DNA from: Pseudomonas sp. Irchel s3f7
GTDB taxonomy: Bacteria > Pseudomonadota > Gammaproteobacteria > Pseudomonadales > Pseudomonadaceae
Length of the DNA: 42,908 nucleotides
Direction of reading: 5' to 3'
Assembly (NCBI RefSeq): GCF_900187615.1
Contig: NZ_FYDO01000012.1
Location: 117,864-160,771 of the forward strand
Below, one piece after another: positions 16,595 to 24,904 of this stretch; the first letter of the stretch is position 1, and every line of letters begins with the position of its first letter. The position numbers were made by a program, and so were the translations under genes. Under the pieces are notes generated by a model. That model searched no databases. It was not told the DNA's origin and saw nothing but the letters and a program-made list of their open reading frames with translations.

Positions 16595-18007
16595 ATGTCA
16601 GAACAGATATTCAATGCGAAACACGTGGCCATAAGCGCCGACATCGTCCATCACTTCTCTGCATTGGCGGCCGGGCTGCGTTACGAAGACTTGCCTGAGG
16701 CCGCACGCGAAGCCGCGAAGAAAAGCATTCTCGATACCTTTGGGGTAATGCTCGCCGCGAGCGGGATGGAGCCTGCGGTATTGGGGGTCATCGAGGTGGT
16801 CAAGGAGTCTGCAGGTACCCCCCAGGCGTCGATTCTGGGCTTTGGGGGGCGCGTCCCAGCGACGATGGCGGCCCTGGCCAACGGGGCGCTGGCGCACTGC
16901 CTGGACTACGACGATCAAACACCTTGGGGGCAGCACGCGGCGAGCTCGATCATTCCAGCGGTGTTTGCCTTGGCCGAACGTAAGGGGGGCGTGACTGGCA
17001 AGGACATGATTGCCGCCGTGGCTGCCGGGCAGGACATCTTTGCGCGACTGCGGTGCAATGTCGGTTGGAAGAAAGACTGGAACCTGTCCACTGTTATGGG
17101 GGTGTTTGCTGCCACCGCGGCTGCCGGGCGCGTCATGGGCTTCAATGCGAAGCAGACCGCCAACGCCCTGGGCATCGCCAGTATGCAGTGTTCGGGCATC
17201 ATGGAGATGGTGTGTGGTACGGGTAGCGACCTGCGCGGCTTATATGCCGGCTTTTCGGCCAAAGGCGCAGTGCTAGCAGCGCTCATGGCGGAAAAAGGCG
17301 TGCCTGGTATCGATTGTCTTTTTGAAGGCGGGTACGGGTTTTTCAACACCTATTTCGACGGCCGTTACGATCGAGACAAAATCCTTGAGGATATCGGTGT
17401 CGACTACAAGGGTAGCGTCACCTTGTACAAGCGCTGGCCCTCGGTGGGTACCGCGCACAGTCATATGAAAGCAATTATCGACATTGTTTCGGACAACGAT
17501 CTTGCGCCCGACGATATCGCCGAAATCCGGTTGTTCGTGGGCGACTATCACGCGCTCATGTGCGAGCCGCTGGACGTACGCAAGGCGCCGGCGACGTTGG
17601 CGGATGCGAAGTTCAGCCTACCTTTTCTCGTCGCGGTTGCAGCTGTGCGTCGTGGCATGAGTGTGCTGGATTTCACCGAGTCGGGCCTGCGTGATACGAA
17701 GGTCCTGGCCACCGCCAACAAAATTTCCTTGGTCGCCGATGCGTCACTGGACTGGAAGCTGGAACTGCCACTAGGGCGTGTCGAAGTGGTAGCAGCGGAT
17801 GGTCGTCGCTGGGAAAGGTCCGGTACCCATATTCCCGGTAATGCGGACAACCCAATGACCTGGGCCGATCTCTGTTCGAAATTCGCCGAATGCGCAGCGG
17901 TGGCGGTGAGTCCGTTGAGCTCTCACAGGATTGCAGAAGTCCAGCGGCTGGTGCAGTTACTGGAAGACGTCGAGGATGTTGCCGAGTTGATGCGCACGTT
18001 GCAATGA
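16595..18007 (+). CDS. MmgE/PrpD-family protein, first of two
   Basis: The 470-residue protein belongs to the MmgE/PrpD family, which includes 2-methylcitrate dehydratase, cis-aconitate decarboxylase and some epimerases. Clear landmarks are EAAKKSILDTFGVMLAASGMEP at the start of the helical domain, ALANGALAHCLDYDDQTPWGQHAAS (the family's Asp-rich active-site stretch), KDWNLSTVMGVFAATAAAGR, YKRWPSVGTAHSHMKAIIDI and the lid-domain block DAKFSLPFLVAVA. The ATG at 16595 follows GGGAG by 8 nt. The relative at 28730 is roughly half identical, an old rather than recent duplication. The reaction is unknown; dehydration or decarboxylation of a polycarboxylic or hydroxy acid is most likely. Confidence 0.88.
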   Translation: MSEQIFNAKHVAISADIVHHFSALAAGLRYEDLPEAAREAAKKSILDTFGVMLAASGMEPAVLGVIEVVKESAGTPQASILGFGGRVPATMAALANGALAHCLDYDDQTPWGQHAASSIIPAVFALAERKGGVTGKDMIAAVAAGQDIFARLRCNVGWKKDWNLSTVMGVFAATAAAGRVMGFNAKQTANALGIASMQCSGIMEMVCGTGSDLRGLYAGFSAKGAVLAALMAEKGVPGIDCLFEGGYGFFNTYFDGRYDRDKILEDIGVDYKGSVTLYKRWPSVGTAHSHMKAIIDIVSDNDLAPDDIAEIRLFVGDYHALMCEPLDVRKAPATLADAKFSLPFLVAVAAVRRGMSVLDFTESGLRDTKVLATANKISLVADASLDWKLELPLGRVEVVAADGRRWERSGTHIPGNADNPMTWADLCSKFAECAAVAVSPLSSHRIAEVQRLVQLLEDVEDVAELMRTLQ

Positions 18008-18062
18008 CGGGTTGATACCTGCGCAGCCTATTTTGAAGAACCACAAAAATGAGGTCCGTACG

Positions 18063-18353
18063 ATGGAAAGAGTGCACTGCGTAGCTGTAACGCTGGCCAA
18101 GCCTGAACATCTGGATGCGGTAAAGGCGGCGCTTGAAGCGTTGATCGAGCCTGTTCATCAGGAAAAGGGCATGATCCAGTATGAAATGTACTGTGATCGC
18201 ACTGAGCCGAGACGCTTCGTGTTCATCGAGGAATGGGAAACCTACGAGGATTTCGAGGCTCATGTGCACGCACCGCATGTGAAAGAGTTTCTGCGAAAAA
18301 CAGAAGGTTTGATCGAAGAAAACTTCTTTCATCCTTTGTCCTTCCACAAATAG
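18063..18353 (+). CDS. Small ABM-domain protein (putative quinol monooxygenase type)
   Basis: This 96-residue protein has the antibiotic-biosynthesis-monooxygenase (ABM, dimeric alpha-beta barrel) pattern: a VAVTLAKPEHLDAVKAALEALIEPVHQEKGMIQYEMY first half and a RFVFIEEWETYEDFEAHVHAPHVKEFL second half. Relatives such as YgiN act on quinols without cofactor, but many family members are isomerases or have no known reaction. GAGG lies 8 nt before the ATG. It is the last gene of the 12404 operon and is followed by a good terminator at 18382. Confidence 0.85.
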   Translation: MERVHCVAVTLAKPEHLDAVKAALEALIEPVHQEKGMIQYEMYCDRTEPRRFVFIEEWETYEDFEAHVHAPHVKEFLRKTEGLIEENFFHPLSFHK

Positions 18354-18381
18354 GCAACAGGTCAAACGAGCCGTTAAGGGC

Positions 18382-18420
18382 AAGCCCGATGACGTTCAAT
18401 CGTCACTTCGGGCTTTTCCT
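18382..18420 (+). terminator. Terminator of the SMP-30/GMC operon
   Basis: AAGCCCGA (18382-18389) pairs with TCGGGCTT (18408-18415), and TGACG/CGTCA extend the stem inward past a 2-nt bulge. A TTCCT tail follows. It lies 28 nt beyond the stop of the ABM-domain gene. Confidence 0.8.
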
Positions 18421-18442
18421 GTGTATCTCGAATTTTATTCAT

Positions 18443-18495
18443 ATTATGGGATTAAAGTTTTTGTTGTTTGTCTGTTTCTTGCTCGATCCTACAAT
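18443..18495 (+). promoter_or_regulatory. Candidate promoter of the IclR gene with an operator half-site
   Basis: TTGTCT (18468-18473) and TACAAT (18490-18495) are separated by 16 nt and form a plausible promoter for the regulator gene starting at 18608. Just upstream, ATTATGGGATT (18443-18453) resembles the right half of the operator-like motif. That would fit autoregulation, but the left half is not conserved. Confidence 0.4.
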
Positions 18496-18607
18496 TTGAG
18501 ACTATGATCAAAAGCCAGCGCACTCCGAATTGCGCGCAACGCAATCATGGTTTTCACGGGGGCCTGAGGTATTCCGAGGGACCCTTTAACGTAGGATAGA
18601 GTGGGTA

Positions 18608-19435
18608 ATGGACATAGAAGCGCTTCAGGGGGAAAACCCGGCCATTGAAGACGAGAGAGAAGAGCATGCTCGCGACGGCGCGAGCAGTCTTACAAAGATG
18701 CTCAGCATCCTCGATCTGTTCAGTTCCAATCAGGCTGTGTTATCGACCACTGCCATCATCGAAGCACTCGAAACCTCTCGGTCTACAGGGTATCGCTACA
18801 TCAAGGCGCTGCACTCTGCAGGTTTGCTAAGTACCGTTGGAAATGGCAACTACGTATTGGGTTCGCGCATTATCGAGCTGGACTTACAAATCCGTAATAC
18901 CGATCCGCTGCTGCAGGCCAGTAAGGGTGTGCTGGAGGAATTGGTCGATACGATCGGTCACTCGGCGCTCTTGTGTACGGCGTTCAGGGACTCGGTGCTA
19001 TGTATTCGGGAGCATCGTGCGCCTCTGAGTCCCGAAAATCGCTTTCGACGTGGGCAGCGCAGGCCACTGTTCCAAGGCGCCGTGTCCAAGGTCATCCTTG
19101 CTTATTTCCCTCATCATCGGCTCAAAAGCCTTTATAGCCGTGCGCAACCCGATATACAGCGAGCGGGCCTAGGCGACACATGGGAGGAGTTCCGGAGCAC
19201 GCTCAGCAAAATCAAAAAAGACGGCTATCTCATCACCAAGGGCGAATTCAATCCCGGTGTCTATGGTGTGGCGGCGCCTATTATCAATGAGAGCAATATC
19301 GTCTTGGGCAGTATTGGCGTTGCTTGGGATGAAAAGGAGCGGCGCGATGTCGACGTCAAGCGTGCGGTGGTATCTGTCAAGCGCGCGGCGCGAGAGATCT
19401 CCAGTCGCCTTGCCCAGGCAGAAGTAAACATCTAG
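18608..19435 (+). CDS. IclR-family transcriptional regulator
   Basis: The protein is 275 residues, typical for IclR. The N-terminal winged helix-turn-helix spans about residues 28-90 (SLTKMLSILDLFSSNQAVLSTTAIIEAL, then TSRSTGYRYIKALHSAGLL). The effector-binding domain follows, with YVLGSRIIELDLQIR and the conserved core YLITKGEFNPGVYGVAAPI. An acidic leader of about 25 residues precedes the domain. It sits between the SMP-30/GMC operon and the 19833 ALDH operon and is the only IclR gene in the window. Because the repeated operator lies inside promoter spacers, as a repressor site would, this is the best candidate regulator (inference). Control by a LysR protein or an unseen regulator cannot be excluded. 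Confidence 0.93.
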   Translation: MDIEALQGENPAIEDEREEHARDGASSLTKMLSILDLFSSNQAVLSTTAIIEALETSRSTGYRYIKALHSAGLLSTVGNGNYVLGSRIIELDLQIRNTDPLLQASKGVLEELVDTIGHSALLCTAFRDSVLCIREHRAPLSPENRFRRGQRRPLFQGAVSKVILAYFPHHRLKSLYSRAQPDIQRAGLGDTWEEFRSTLSKIKKDGYLITKGEFNPGVYGVAAPIINESNIVLGSIGVAWDEKERRDVDVKRAVVSVKRAAREISSRLAQAEVNI

Positions 19436-19736
19436 CCGTTCCAACTCAGAGTGAATGGTCTCTCCGACCAGCCAAGGTCATCCTTCTTACGTGAATCCAG
19501 GCGCCTGATTCTGGCCGCCTGGATGGGTCGTTACCACTAAGAGAGTTTTGCTCGTAAGCCACCGTCTATCGGTTTACTTCCCTCCCACTGATCGCTTTTC
19601 CCGCCCTCCGGAACACCGAGTCTTCGGTGCGCCATTGCGTGCTTGCACCTGTTTTTAACGTAGTCAGACAGGATCGTTCCTGTCTGATCCTACGATATTG
19701 AACTCGACGGCAATAAAGTCAGCTATAGATTTATTG
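19436..19736. other. Intergenic stretch with three hairpins
   Basis: No gene is visible here. There are three inverted repeats: 19495-19503 with 19516-19524 (ATCCAGGCG/CGCCTGGAT), 19614-19619 with 19624-19629 (CACCGA/TCGGTG), and a perfect 10-bp repeat 19664-19673 with 19678-19687 (TCAGACAGGA/TCCTGTCTGA, 4-nt loop). The first may end the IclR transcript, though no T run follows. The third lies about 50 nt upstream of the next promoter. Confidence 0.6.
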
Positions 19737-19765
19737 TTGATTTATCCCACTATGCGAGATAGTTT
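19737..19765 (+). promoter_or_regulatory. Operator-bearing promoter of the 19833 ALDH operon
   Basis: TTGATT (19737-19742) and TAGTTT (19760-19765) are 17 nt apart. The 19-bp element TATCCCACTATGCGAGATA (19743-19761) fills the spacer. It matches the copy at 33881-33899 at 15 of 19 positions, with identical TATCCC and GAGATA ends. The leader to the TTG start at 19833 would be about 60 nt. Confidence 0.6.
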
Positions 19766-19832
19766 TATTTTGCTGCGCGGCATTTTCGCGCACCTTTGCA
19801 AGGGCGCAAATCAGCAGAAAGGAGAATGGCAG

Positions 19833-21314
19833 TTGAAGACCTACGCACATTGGATTGATGGAGCTTACCAAGAGCCGGCGGGGCGCGAATGGATGGACAC
19901 CCAGGACCCTTATCTGGGCGAGGCATGGGCAAGAATTCCCCTGGGAGTGGCAGTTGATGCCGACGCGGCGGTGTCTGCGGCCAAACGCGCGATGACGTCC
20001 GGGCCCTGGGCAAGCATGAGCGCAACCCAGCGTGGAAAAATCATGCGGCGTATCGGTGACCTGACCTTGGAGAATGCTGATCGTCTAGCCGAACTTGAGG
20101 TGCGCGACAACGGCAAGTTGCTGGCGGAAATGCGCGGCGCGATCAGCAACGTGGCGGAGATTTGGTATTACTACGCGGGCCTTGCCGACAAGATCCAAGG
20201 CTCCGTGATGCCGATCGAGAAAGAAGGCATCGTTGCGATGACTACCCGGGAACCGGTTGGGGTGGTGCTTGCGTTGACTGCTTGGAATGCGCCCTTGAAT
20301 TTTTTGGCGCTTAAGTGTGCCCCCGCATTAGCCGCAGGTTGCGCAGTGGTGGTTAAACCCTCGGAGTTTTCTTCGGTCAGTTCGCTGGAGTTCGCAGCGC
20401 TGACCAAGGAAGCCGGTCTGCCGGACGGCGTCCTGAATGTGGTCACAGGCTTGGGCCTTGGCATTGGCGCTCCGCTCGTTGAGCACCCCGACGTTGCGAT
20501 GGTCACCTTTACCGGATCTGACGCAACGGGCGCCAAAGTTTACGAAACCGCGGCTCGCCACATGAAACGAGTCGCTCTGGAGCTGGGCGGCAAATCACCC
20601 AATATCGTTTTCGCCGATGCGGACCTGGAGCTAGCTGTGGCCGGAGCTGTCTCCGGTATCTTCGGCGGCGGCGGCCAGATGTGCACGGCCGGCTCCCGGC
20701 TATTGGTTCAAAATTCTATCTTGGAGGCTTTTACCGAGCAGTTAATTGCCGGTGCGCGTTCGGTAAAATTGGGCAATCCGATGGACCCGGCCACCCAGAT
20801 GGGACCCATGTCCACCGCTCCGCAATATCAGAAAGTGCTCAATTACATCGAGATAGCCAAGGCAGAAGGAGCGCGCTGCGTATTCGGCGGTCAGCCTGCC
20901 AGTGGGCCGGGCATTCGCGGCGGTCAGTTCGTCGAACCGACGATTTTTACCCACGTATCCAATTCGATGCGCATTGCTCAGGAAGAGGTATTCGGCCCGG
21001 TGCTGTCCGTCATCGGCTTTGAGGACGAGGCTGAAGCTGTCTCCATCGCCAATGACATTGCTTATGGGCTGACAGCTGGGGTGTGGACCCGTGACATTGG
21101 TCGCGTGTTTCGCATGGCCAAGGCGCTCGAGGTCGGAACGGTCTGGGGCAACACATACCGCACCTACAGCTACACGATGCCCTTCGGCGGCATGAAAAAG
21201 TCCGGCATAGGACGGGAGATGGGCATCGAGGCGGTGGATGAGTTCCTCGAAACCAAAAGCCTGATGATTTCCATCGCAGATGCACGCCCGCAAAACAACT
21301 TCATTCCGCGTTGA
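19833..21314 (+). CDS. Aldehyde dehydrogenase, TTG start (paralogue of 24905)
   Basis: This 493-residue NAD-dependent aldehyde dehydrogenase has Asn152 (TAWNAP), the KPSE motif near 175-178, Glu250 (ELGGKSPN) and catalytic Cys284 (GGQMCTAGSR). It starts at TTG 19833: AAAGGAG (19818-19824) lies 8 nt upstream, and the protein then begins MKTYAHWIDG and is 493 residues, exactly like its paralogue at 24905-26386. An earlier start at 19698 would run through the promoter and operator. The two paralogues are roughly 85% identical. It heads the operon ALDH-SDR-MHS transporter-SMP-30. It resembles the hydroxylactone/semialdehyde dehydrogenase branch (such as TgnC of trigonelline breakdown), but no trigonelline oxygenase is present. 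Confidence 0.92.
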   Translation: MKTYAHWIDGAYQEPAGREWMDTQDPYLGEAWARIPLGVAVDADAAVSAAKRAMTSGPWASMSATQRGKIMRRIGDLTLENADRLAELEVRDNGKLLAEMRGAISNVAEIWYYYAGLADKIQGSVMPIEKEGIVAMTTREPVGVVLALTAWNAPLNFLALKCAPALAAGCAVVVKPSEFSSVSSLEFAALTKEAGLPDGVLNVVTGLGLGIGAPLVEHPDVAMVTFTGSDATGAKVYETAARHMKRVALELGGKSPNIVFADADLELAVAGAVSGIFGGGGQMCTAGSRLLVQNSILEAFTEQLIAGARSVKLGNPMDPATQMGPMSTAPQYQKVLNYIEIAKAEGARCVFGGQPASGPGIRGGQFVEPTIFTHVSNSMRIAQEEVFGPVLSVIGFEDEAEAVSIANDIAYGLTAGVWTRDIGRVFRMAKALEVGTVWGNTYRTYSYTMPFGGMKKSGIGREMGIEAVDEFLETKSLMISIADARPQNNFIPR

Positions 21315-21398
21315 GCCGGCTGATAGCAGCATGAGCGAGTGACGACATCAGCGCTCATGACTGTTTGTCCTTACAGAACAAAAAAGGAAAACAAGAAA

Positions 21399-22142
21399 AT
21401 GACCGATAAGGCTTCTCATCAATCCAGCCACGCCCGTCTGGACGGACGGCGAATCGTAATCACTGGCGCTGCATCGGGTATCGGGCGAGCGACAGCGGAG
21501 AGCTTTCTAGCGGAAGGGGCCAGCGTCGCGTTGCTTGACAGGAATGGCGAGGCATTGAACGCGGCGTTCAAGGGCAGGGGCCATTGCTTCGCTGTCGATA
21601 TCAGCGACGAGAAGGCTGTAGCGCAAGTCACTGAGCAAGCGGCGCGGGACATGGGCGGTATCGACGGCGTCGTCAACGCCGCCGGGATCATGGGCAAGGG
21701 CTCCATCCTTGAAGTACCTGCCGATGAGTTTCGTCAACAGATCGAGATCAACCTGGTGGGCACCTACATCGTTTCGCGCAACTGTCTGCGATGGATGACG
21801 GATGAGCCCTTTGCAACGATCGTGAACATTGCCTCAGCGGCGGGCCTGCTACCCAATGCGCCGGGCCTTACCGCCTATGCGGCATCCAAAGGTGGAGTGA
21901 TCAACCTGACACGATGCATGGCAGCGGAGTTGGCGCCACGGGTGCGGGTCAACAGCGTCTGCCCAGGCATGGTGGACACGCCGATGGCGGACGGCTACCG
22001 GGCCAACGTCAGCAATTACGCACTCAAGCGTTTGGCCGATGCATCGGAGATCGCCGCGGCCATCCTCTTCTTGACCTCTACGGAATCTTCCTACGTCACC
22101 GGTACGGCGTTGGCCGTTGACGGTGGTCGTTCCTTTCATTGA
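21399..22142 (+). CDS. SDR-family NAD(P)-dependent oxidoreductase
   Basis: This is a 247-residue classical short-chain dehydrogenase. TGAASGIG is at residues 22-29, NAAG at 93-96, Ser146 in NIASAAG, and Tyr160/Lys164 in YAASK. The end VTGTALAVDGGRSFH is usual. The ATG at 21399 (MTDKASH) has AAGGAAA upstream and begins close to the domain; the earlier in-frame ATG at 21339 is less likely. It probably interconverts a hydroxyl and a keto group of the pathway substrate. It follows the ALDH gene by 84 nt, and a hairpin (22158-22188) lies between it and the transporter. Confidence 0.9.
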   Translation: MTDKASHQSSHARLDGRRIVITGAASGIGRATAESFLAEGASVALLDRNGEALNAAFKGRGHCFAVDISDEKAVAQVTEQAARDMGGIDGVVNAAGIMGKGSILEVPADEFRQQIEINLVGTYIVSRNCLRWMTDEPFATIVNIASAAGLLPNAPGLTAYAASKGGVINLTRCMAAELAPRVRVNSVCPGMVDTPMADGYRANVSNYALKRLADASEIAAAILFLTSTESSYVTGTALAVDGGRSFH

Positions 22143-22157
22143 GAGGTAGCGACATCA

Positions 22158-22188
22158 GGGCACGTGGGTGCCGGCTGGCAACGTGCCC
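22158..22188 (+). other. Intercistronic hairpin between SDR and transporter genes
   Basis: GGGCACGT (22158-22165) pairs perfectly with ACGTGCCC (22181-22188), and TGCC/GGCA add an inner stem. No T run follows. It begins 16 nt after the SDR stop and may tune expression of the membrane protein downstream. Confidence 0.55.
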
Positions 22189-22284
22189 GCCAGCTGGATC
22201 GATCATCAGTGAGTGAAGTATCCCTGGATGCCGTCTTTCGCGATGGAAGGCGGCCGTCTTACGGTCATCACAAGGACAATAAAA

Positions 22285-23658
22285 ATGGCAGGTACAGACT
22301 CCTTTGGCCAGACGGCCGACTCATCTCCGCGTTACGCAAAACCTATTGAAGAACAACATCCGATCCGCCCCTCGGACGCAACCTTGTCGGCTGAAAAGGC
22401 TCGTCGAAAATCGCTGATTCGAGGCGTGCTGGGGGTTTCGTTCGAGTATTACGATTTCGTCGTCTATGCGACGTTCGCTCCTTATTTTTCCAGGTTGTTT
22501 TTCCCTCAGGACAGCGCGCTTGCCGCGTCGCTCAATGTGCTCGGCATTTTCGCCATCGGCTTTCTCGCGCGGCCGGTTGGAGCGATGCTGGCCGGCAGAC
22601 TGGCGGACCGTTTCGGACGCAAGCCGATCATGCTGTGCGCCTTGATGCTTGCCACCCTGGGCAGCTTGGTCATCGCCTGCGCCCCGACCTACGGTTCCAT
22701 CGGGGCCACTGCGGCGTTTGTGCTTGTGGCGGCTCGGCTGATGCAGGGGCTTGCCCATGGGATGGAGAGTATCTCGGCGTTCGTCTATGTGGGCGAAATG
22801 GCCGACCCTAAATGGCGAACGCTGCAGAGCTGCGCTTATCCGATCGGACTGATTCTTGGCATCATCCAAGGAACGCTGTTCGGCGCGATCCTCAGCTCGG
22901 TCCTCAGTGCAGAAGACATGCAGGGCTGGGGCTGGCGCATTCCCTTCGCGATTGGCGTTCTGTATGGGCTTTTGACGGTATTCCTGCGCCACGGAATGGA
23001 CGAATCGTCCACCTACGAGGATGCCAAGCACCAGGCGAATCTCGAGGATAACGGCTATTGGCGAAATGTCTGGCGATACAGAAAGACGGTGCTGATCTTG
23101 TTCCTGATCTGGCCCGCCAATTATGTCGCTTCATACACCATGCTCGTAACCTTTGGCGATTACGCCATCACCATGCTTGGGGCCAAGCCAAAGGATGCCT
23201 ATTGGGCGGTCCTCGTCGCGCAGGTCATGTACCTGTTCATGTTGCCCGTCTGGGCTTATATCTCTGACCGTCGCGGGCGGCGCTTCAACTACACAGTTGG
23301 ATTCGGGGCCATTTTCCTGCTCGTTTACCCGCTACAACATTTTTTACTGGGTCCAAGCTTTCTGCAGATTCTGCTGCCCATGGCGATCGGCTTGTTCTTC
23401 TTCGCGGCGGTGGCCTCCACTGAGGTCGCCTTTATGAGTGAACTGGTCCCCAACCGGGTCCGGGCCCAGGTGATCAGCATTCCCTCGTCTGTTTCAGCCG
23501 TCATATTCGGCGGAACCGCGCCCTACATGAAGTCATGGCTGACGGCATATGTTTCGCCCAATGCCTTTATTTTCTACTTCATGACGCTGGCACTTATCGC
23601 GGTGTTGGCTGTGCGGTTTCTGGTGAAAGAAACCCGCGGGCGGGATTTGGCAAGCTGA
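22285..23658 (+). CDS. MHS-type metabolite:H+ symporter
   Basis: This is a 457-residue, 12-segment MFS protein. The first segment region RGVLGVSFEYYDFVVYATFAPYFSRLFFP, LARPVGAMLAGRLADRFGRKPIM between segments 2 and 3, and RLMQGLAHGMESISAFVYVGEM point to the metabolite:H+ symporter family (KgtP, ProP, ShiA, CitA). SDRRGRR is the second-half repeat of the motif. These carriers import organic acids, aromatic acids or osmolytes. The N-terminus has about 50 polar residues before the first membrane segment, longer than usual. The ATG at 22285 has AAGGAC 8 nt upstream. It probably imports a pathway acid, perhaps the product of the exported SMP-30 enzyme encoded next. Confidence 0.88.
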   Translation: MAGTDSFGQTADSSPRYAKPIEEQHPIRPSDATLSAEKARRKSLIRGVLGVSFEYYDFVVYATFAPYFSRLFFPQDSALAASLNVLGIFAIGFLARPVGAMLAGRLADRFGRKPIMLCALMLATLGSLVIACAPTYGSIGATAAFVLVAARLMQGLAHGMESISAFVYVGEMADPKWRTLQSCAYPIGLILGIIQGTLFGAILSSVLSAEDMQGWGWRIPFAIGVLYGLLTVFLRHGMDESSTYEDAKHQANLEDNGYWRNVWRYRKTVLILFLIWPANYVASYTMLVTFGDYAITMLGAKPKDAYWAVLVAQVMYLFMLPVWAYISDRRGRRFNYTVGFGAIFLLVYPLQHFLLGPSFLQILLPMAIGLFFFAAVASTEVAFMSELVPNRVRAQVISIPSSVSAVIFGGTAPYMKSWLTAYVSPNAFIFYFMTLALIAVLAVRFLVKETRGRDLAS

Positions 23659-23788
23659 ACGAAGAGGAAAATTCTTGGGACCGTGGTGTATGTCAAAAGC
23701 GCTTACGTCCCTGTGTTTTATTCACTCATATCCAAAGTACGCAGGCCCAGGCACTCCACTCCAAAAATAAGTACAGAGGTGTTGTTCC

Positions 23789-24811
23789 ATGCAGAAATCG
23801 ACCTTAGTAGCCCTTGCCATAGCGCTGACTTCCAGATTGTCACTGGCAGATAATTCGGACACCTTACCCACGTTGAACTACCCGACCCAGGGCCAACAGC
23901 TCTACGCCACAGCCGCAGCAGAAAAGGATCTGCTTACAATCACCGCGCAGCCTTGGTTCAAAGTGACGGGAGAGGCATGGCAACTGGAAGGACCCGCCTT
24001 CGATCGCCAAGGCAATCTGTTATTTGTGGAAGTATTAGGCGGACAGGTACTGAAGGTCGACACTCAAGGCCAGCTTCAGGTGGTGGTGGCGAAAAACGCG
24101 CGTGGTTCTGCGGGCCTCGCCATACACAAGGACGGGCGCTTGTTTGTCGCCGGGCTGGGGAATTACGTCGATACAGGCAATCTTACGGTCTACGATGCCA
24201 ACGGTAAAAAACCTGAGGTGATTATCGACGCGAATAAGGGTTTCCTGGTCGATGATCTGGTATTCGATGCTCACGGCGGCTTCTACTTTACCGACCTTAA
24301 GGGCACCTCCACGGAGCCCACTGGCGGCGTATATTACGTACCAGCCGATCACAAGAGCATTGTGCCAATCCTGCCTAATATGGCGAACGCCAACGGCATA
24401 GCTCTCTCTCCGGATGGGAAGAGATTGTGGGTCACAGAGTTTGGTACGGGGTTGCTGCACCGCGTTGAGCTAAAGGACGCACAGTCAATTGCGCCGTTCG
24501 GGGCGGTGGTGGTTTACCGCTTCCATGGGCCGTCGCCTGACTCGATGAGGGTGGATGCAGACGGCAACGTCTATGTCGCGCAATACAGTCAGGGGCGCGT
24601 ACTGGTACTTAATCCCAACGGTCTACCAATCGGACAGATTCTGCTACCGGGTAGAGAAGCGGGGCATTTCCTGTTCTCTACCAGCATGGCTCTCAAGCCA
24701 GGCACCCGGGAAGTGTATCTTGTGGCGAACGACGGTGATCGGGGACAAGGGTCGATGATTTTCCGGGCGCGAGGGTTTGCGCAGGCACTTCCACTGTTTT
24801 CCCATCAGTAA
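23789..24811 (+). CDS. Exported SMP-30/gluconolactonase-family protein
   Basis: The 340-residue protein has a signal peptide (MQKSTLVALAIALTSRLSLA, likely cleaved before DNSD) and a six-bladed SMP-30-type propeller. Landmarks are WQLEGPAFDRQGNLLFVEVLGGQVLKVD (Glu ligand), GLAIHKDGRLFVAG, DLVFDAHGGFYFTDLKGT, NANGIALSPDGKRLWVTEFG and PDSMRVDADGNVYVAQY, where the Asn and Asp metal ligands are expected. It should hydrolyse a lactone in the periplasm. It is distant from the cytosolic SMP-30 protein at 12404. AGAGGTG lies upstream of the ATG. It is the last gene of the ALDH-SDR-transporter operon; a hairpin follows at 24825. Confidence 0.85.
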   Translation: MQKSTLVALAIALTSRLSLADNSDTLPTLNYPTQGQQLYATAAAEKDLLTITAQPWFKVTGEAWQLEGPAFDRQGNLLFVEVLGGQVLKVDTQGQLQVVVAKNARGSAGLAIHKDGRLFVAGLGNYVDTGNLTVYDANGKKPEVIIDANKGFLVDDLVFDAHGGFYFTDLKGTSTEPTGGVYYVPADHKSIVPILPNMANANGIALSPDGKRLWVTEFGTGLLHRVELKDAQSIAPFGAVVVYRFHGPSPDSMRVDADGNVYVAQYSQGRVLVLNPNGLPIGQILLPGREAGHFLFSTSMALKPGTREVYLVANDGDRGQGSMIFRARGFAQALPLFSHQ

Positions 24812-24824
24812 AGGGGGGCATGAG

Positions 24825-24860
24825 CTGGAAGCGGCTTTGTTGAGTGCCCGCTTCCAGTTT
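24825..24860. terminator. Shared terminator between convergent operons
   Basis: CTGGAAGCGG (24825-24834) pairs perfectly with CCGCTTCCAG (24848-24857), and TTTGA follows on the plus strand. It lies between the convergent stops at 24811 and 24905 and may serve both transcripts. Confidence 0.7.
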
Positions 24861-24904
24861 GACTAGCGCCCAAGTGAGTGGGTAAACAGCAACTTGGTCA
24901 TGCT

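Noticed and set aside
19698..19832. Longer N-terminus for the 19833 ALDH
   Set aside because: It would translate through the promoter and operator, lacks a ribosome site, and has no counterpart in the 24905 paralogue.
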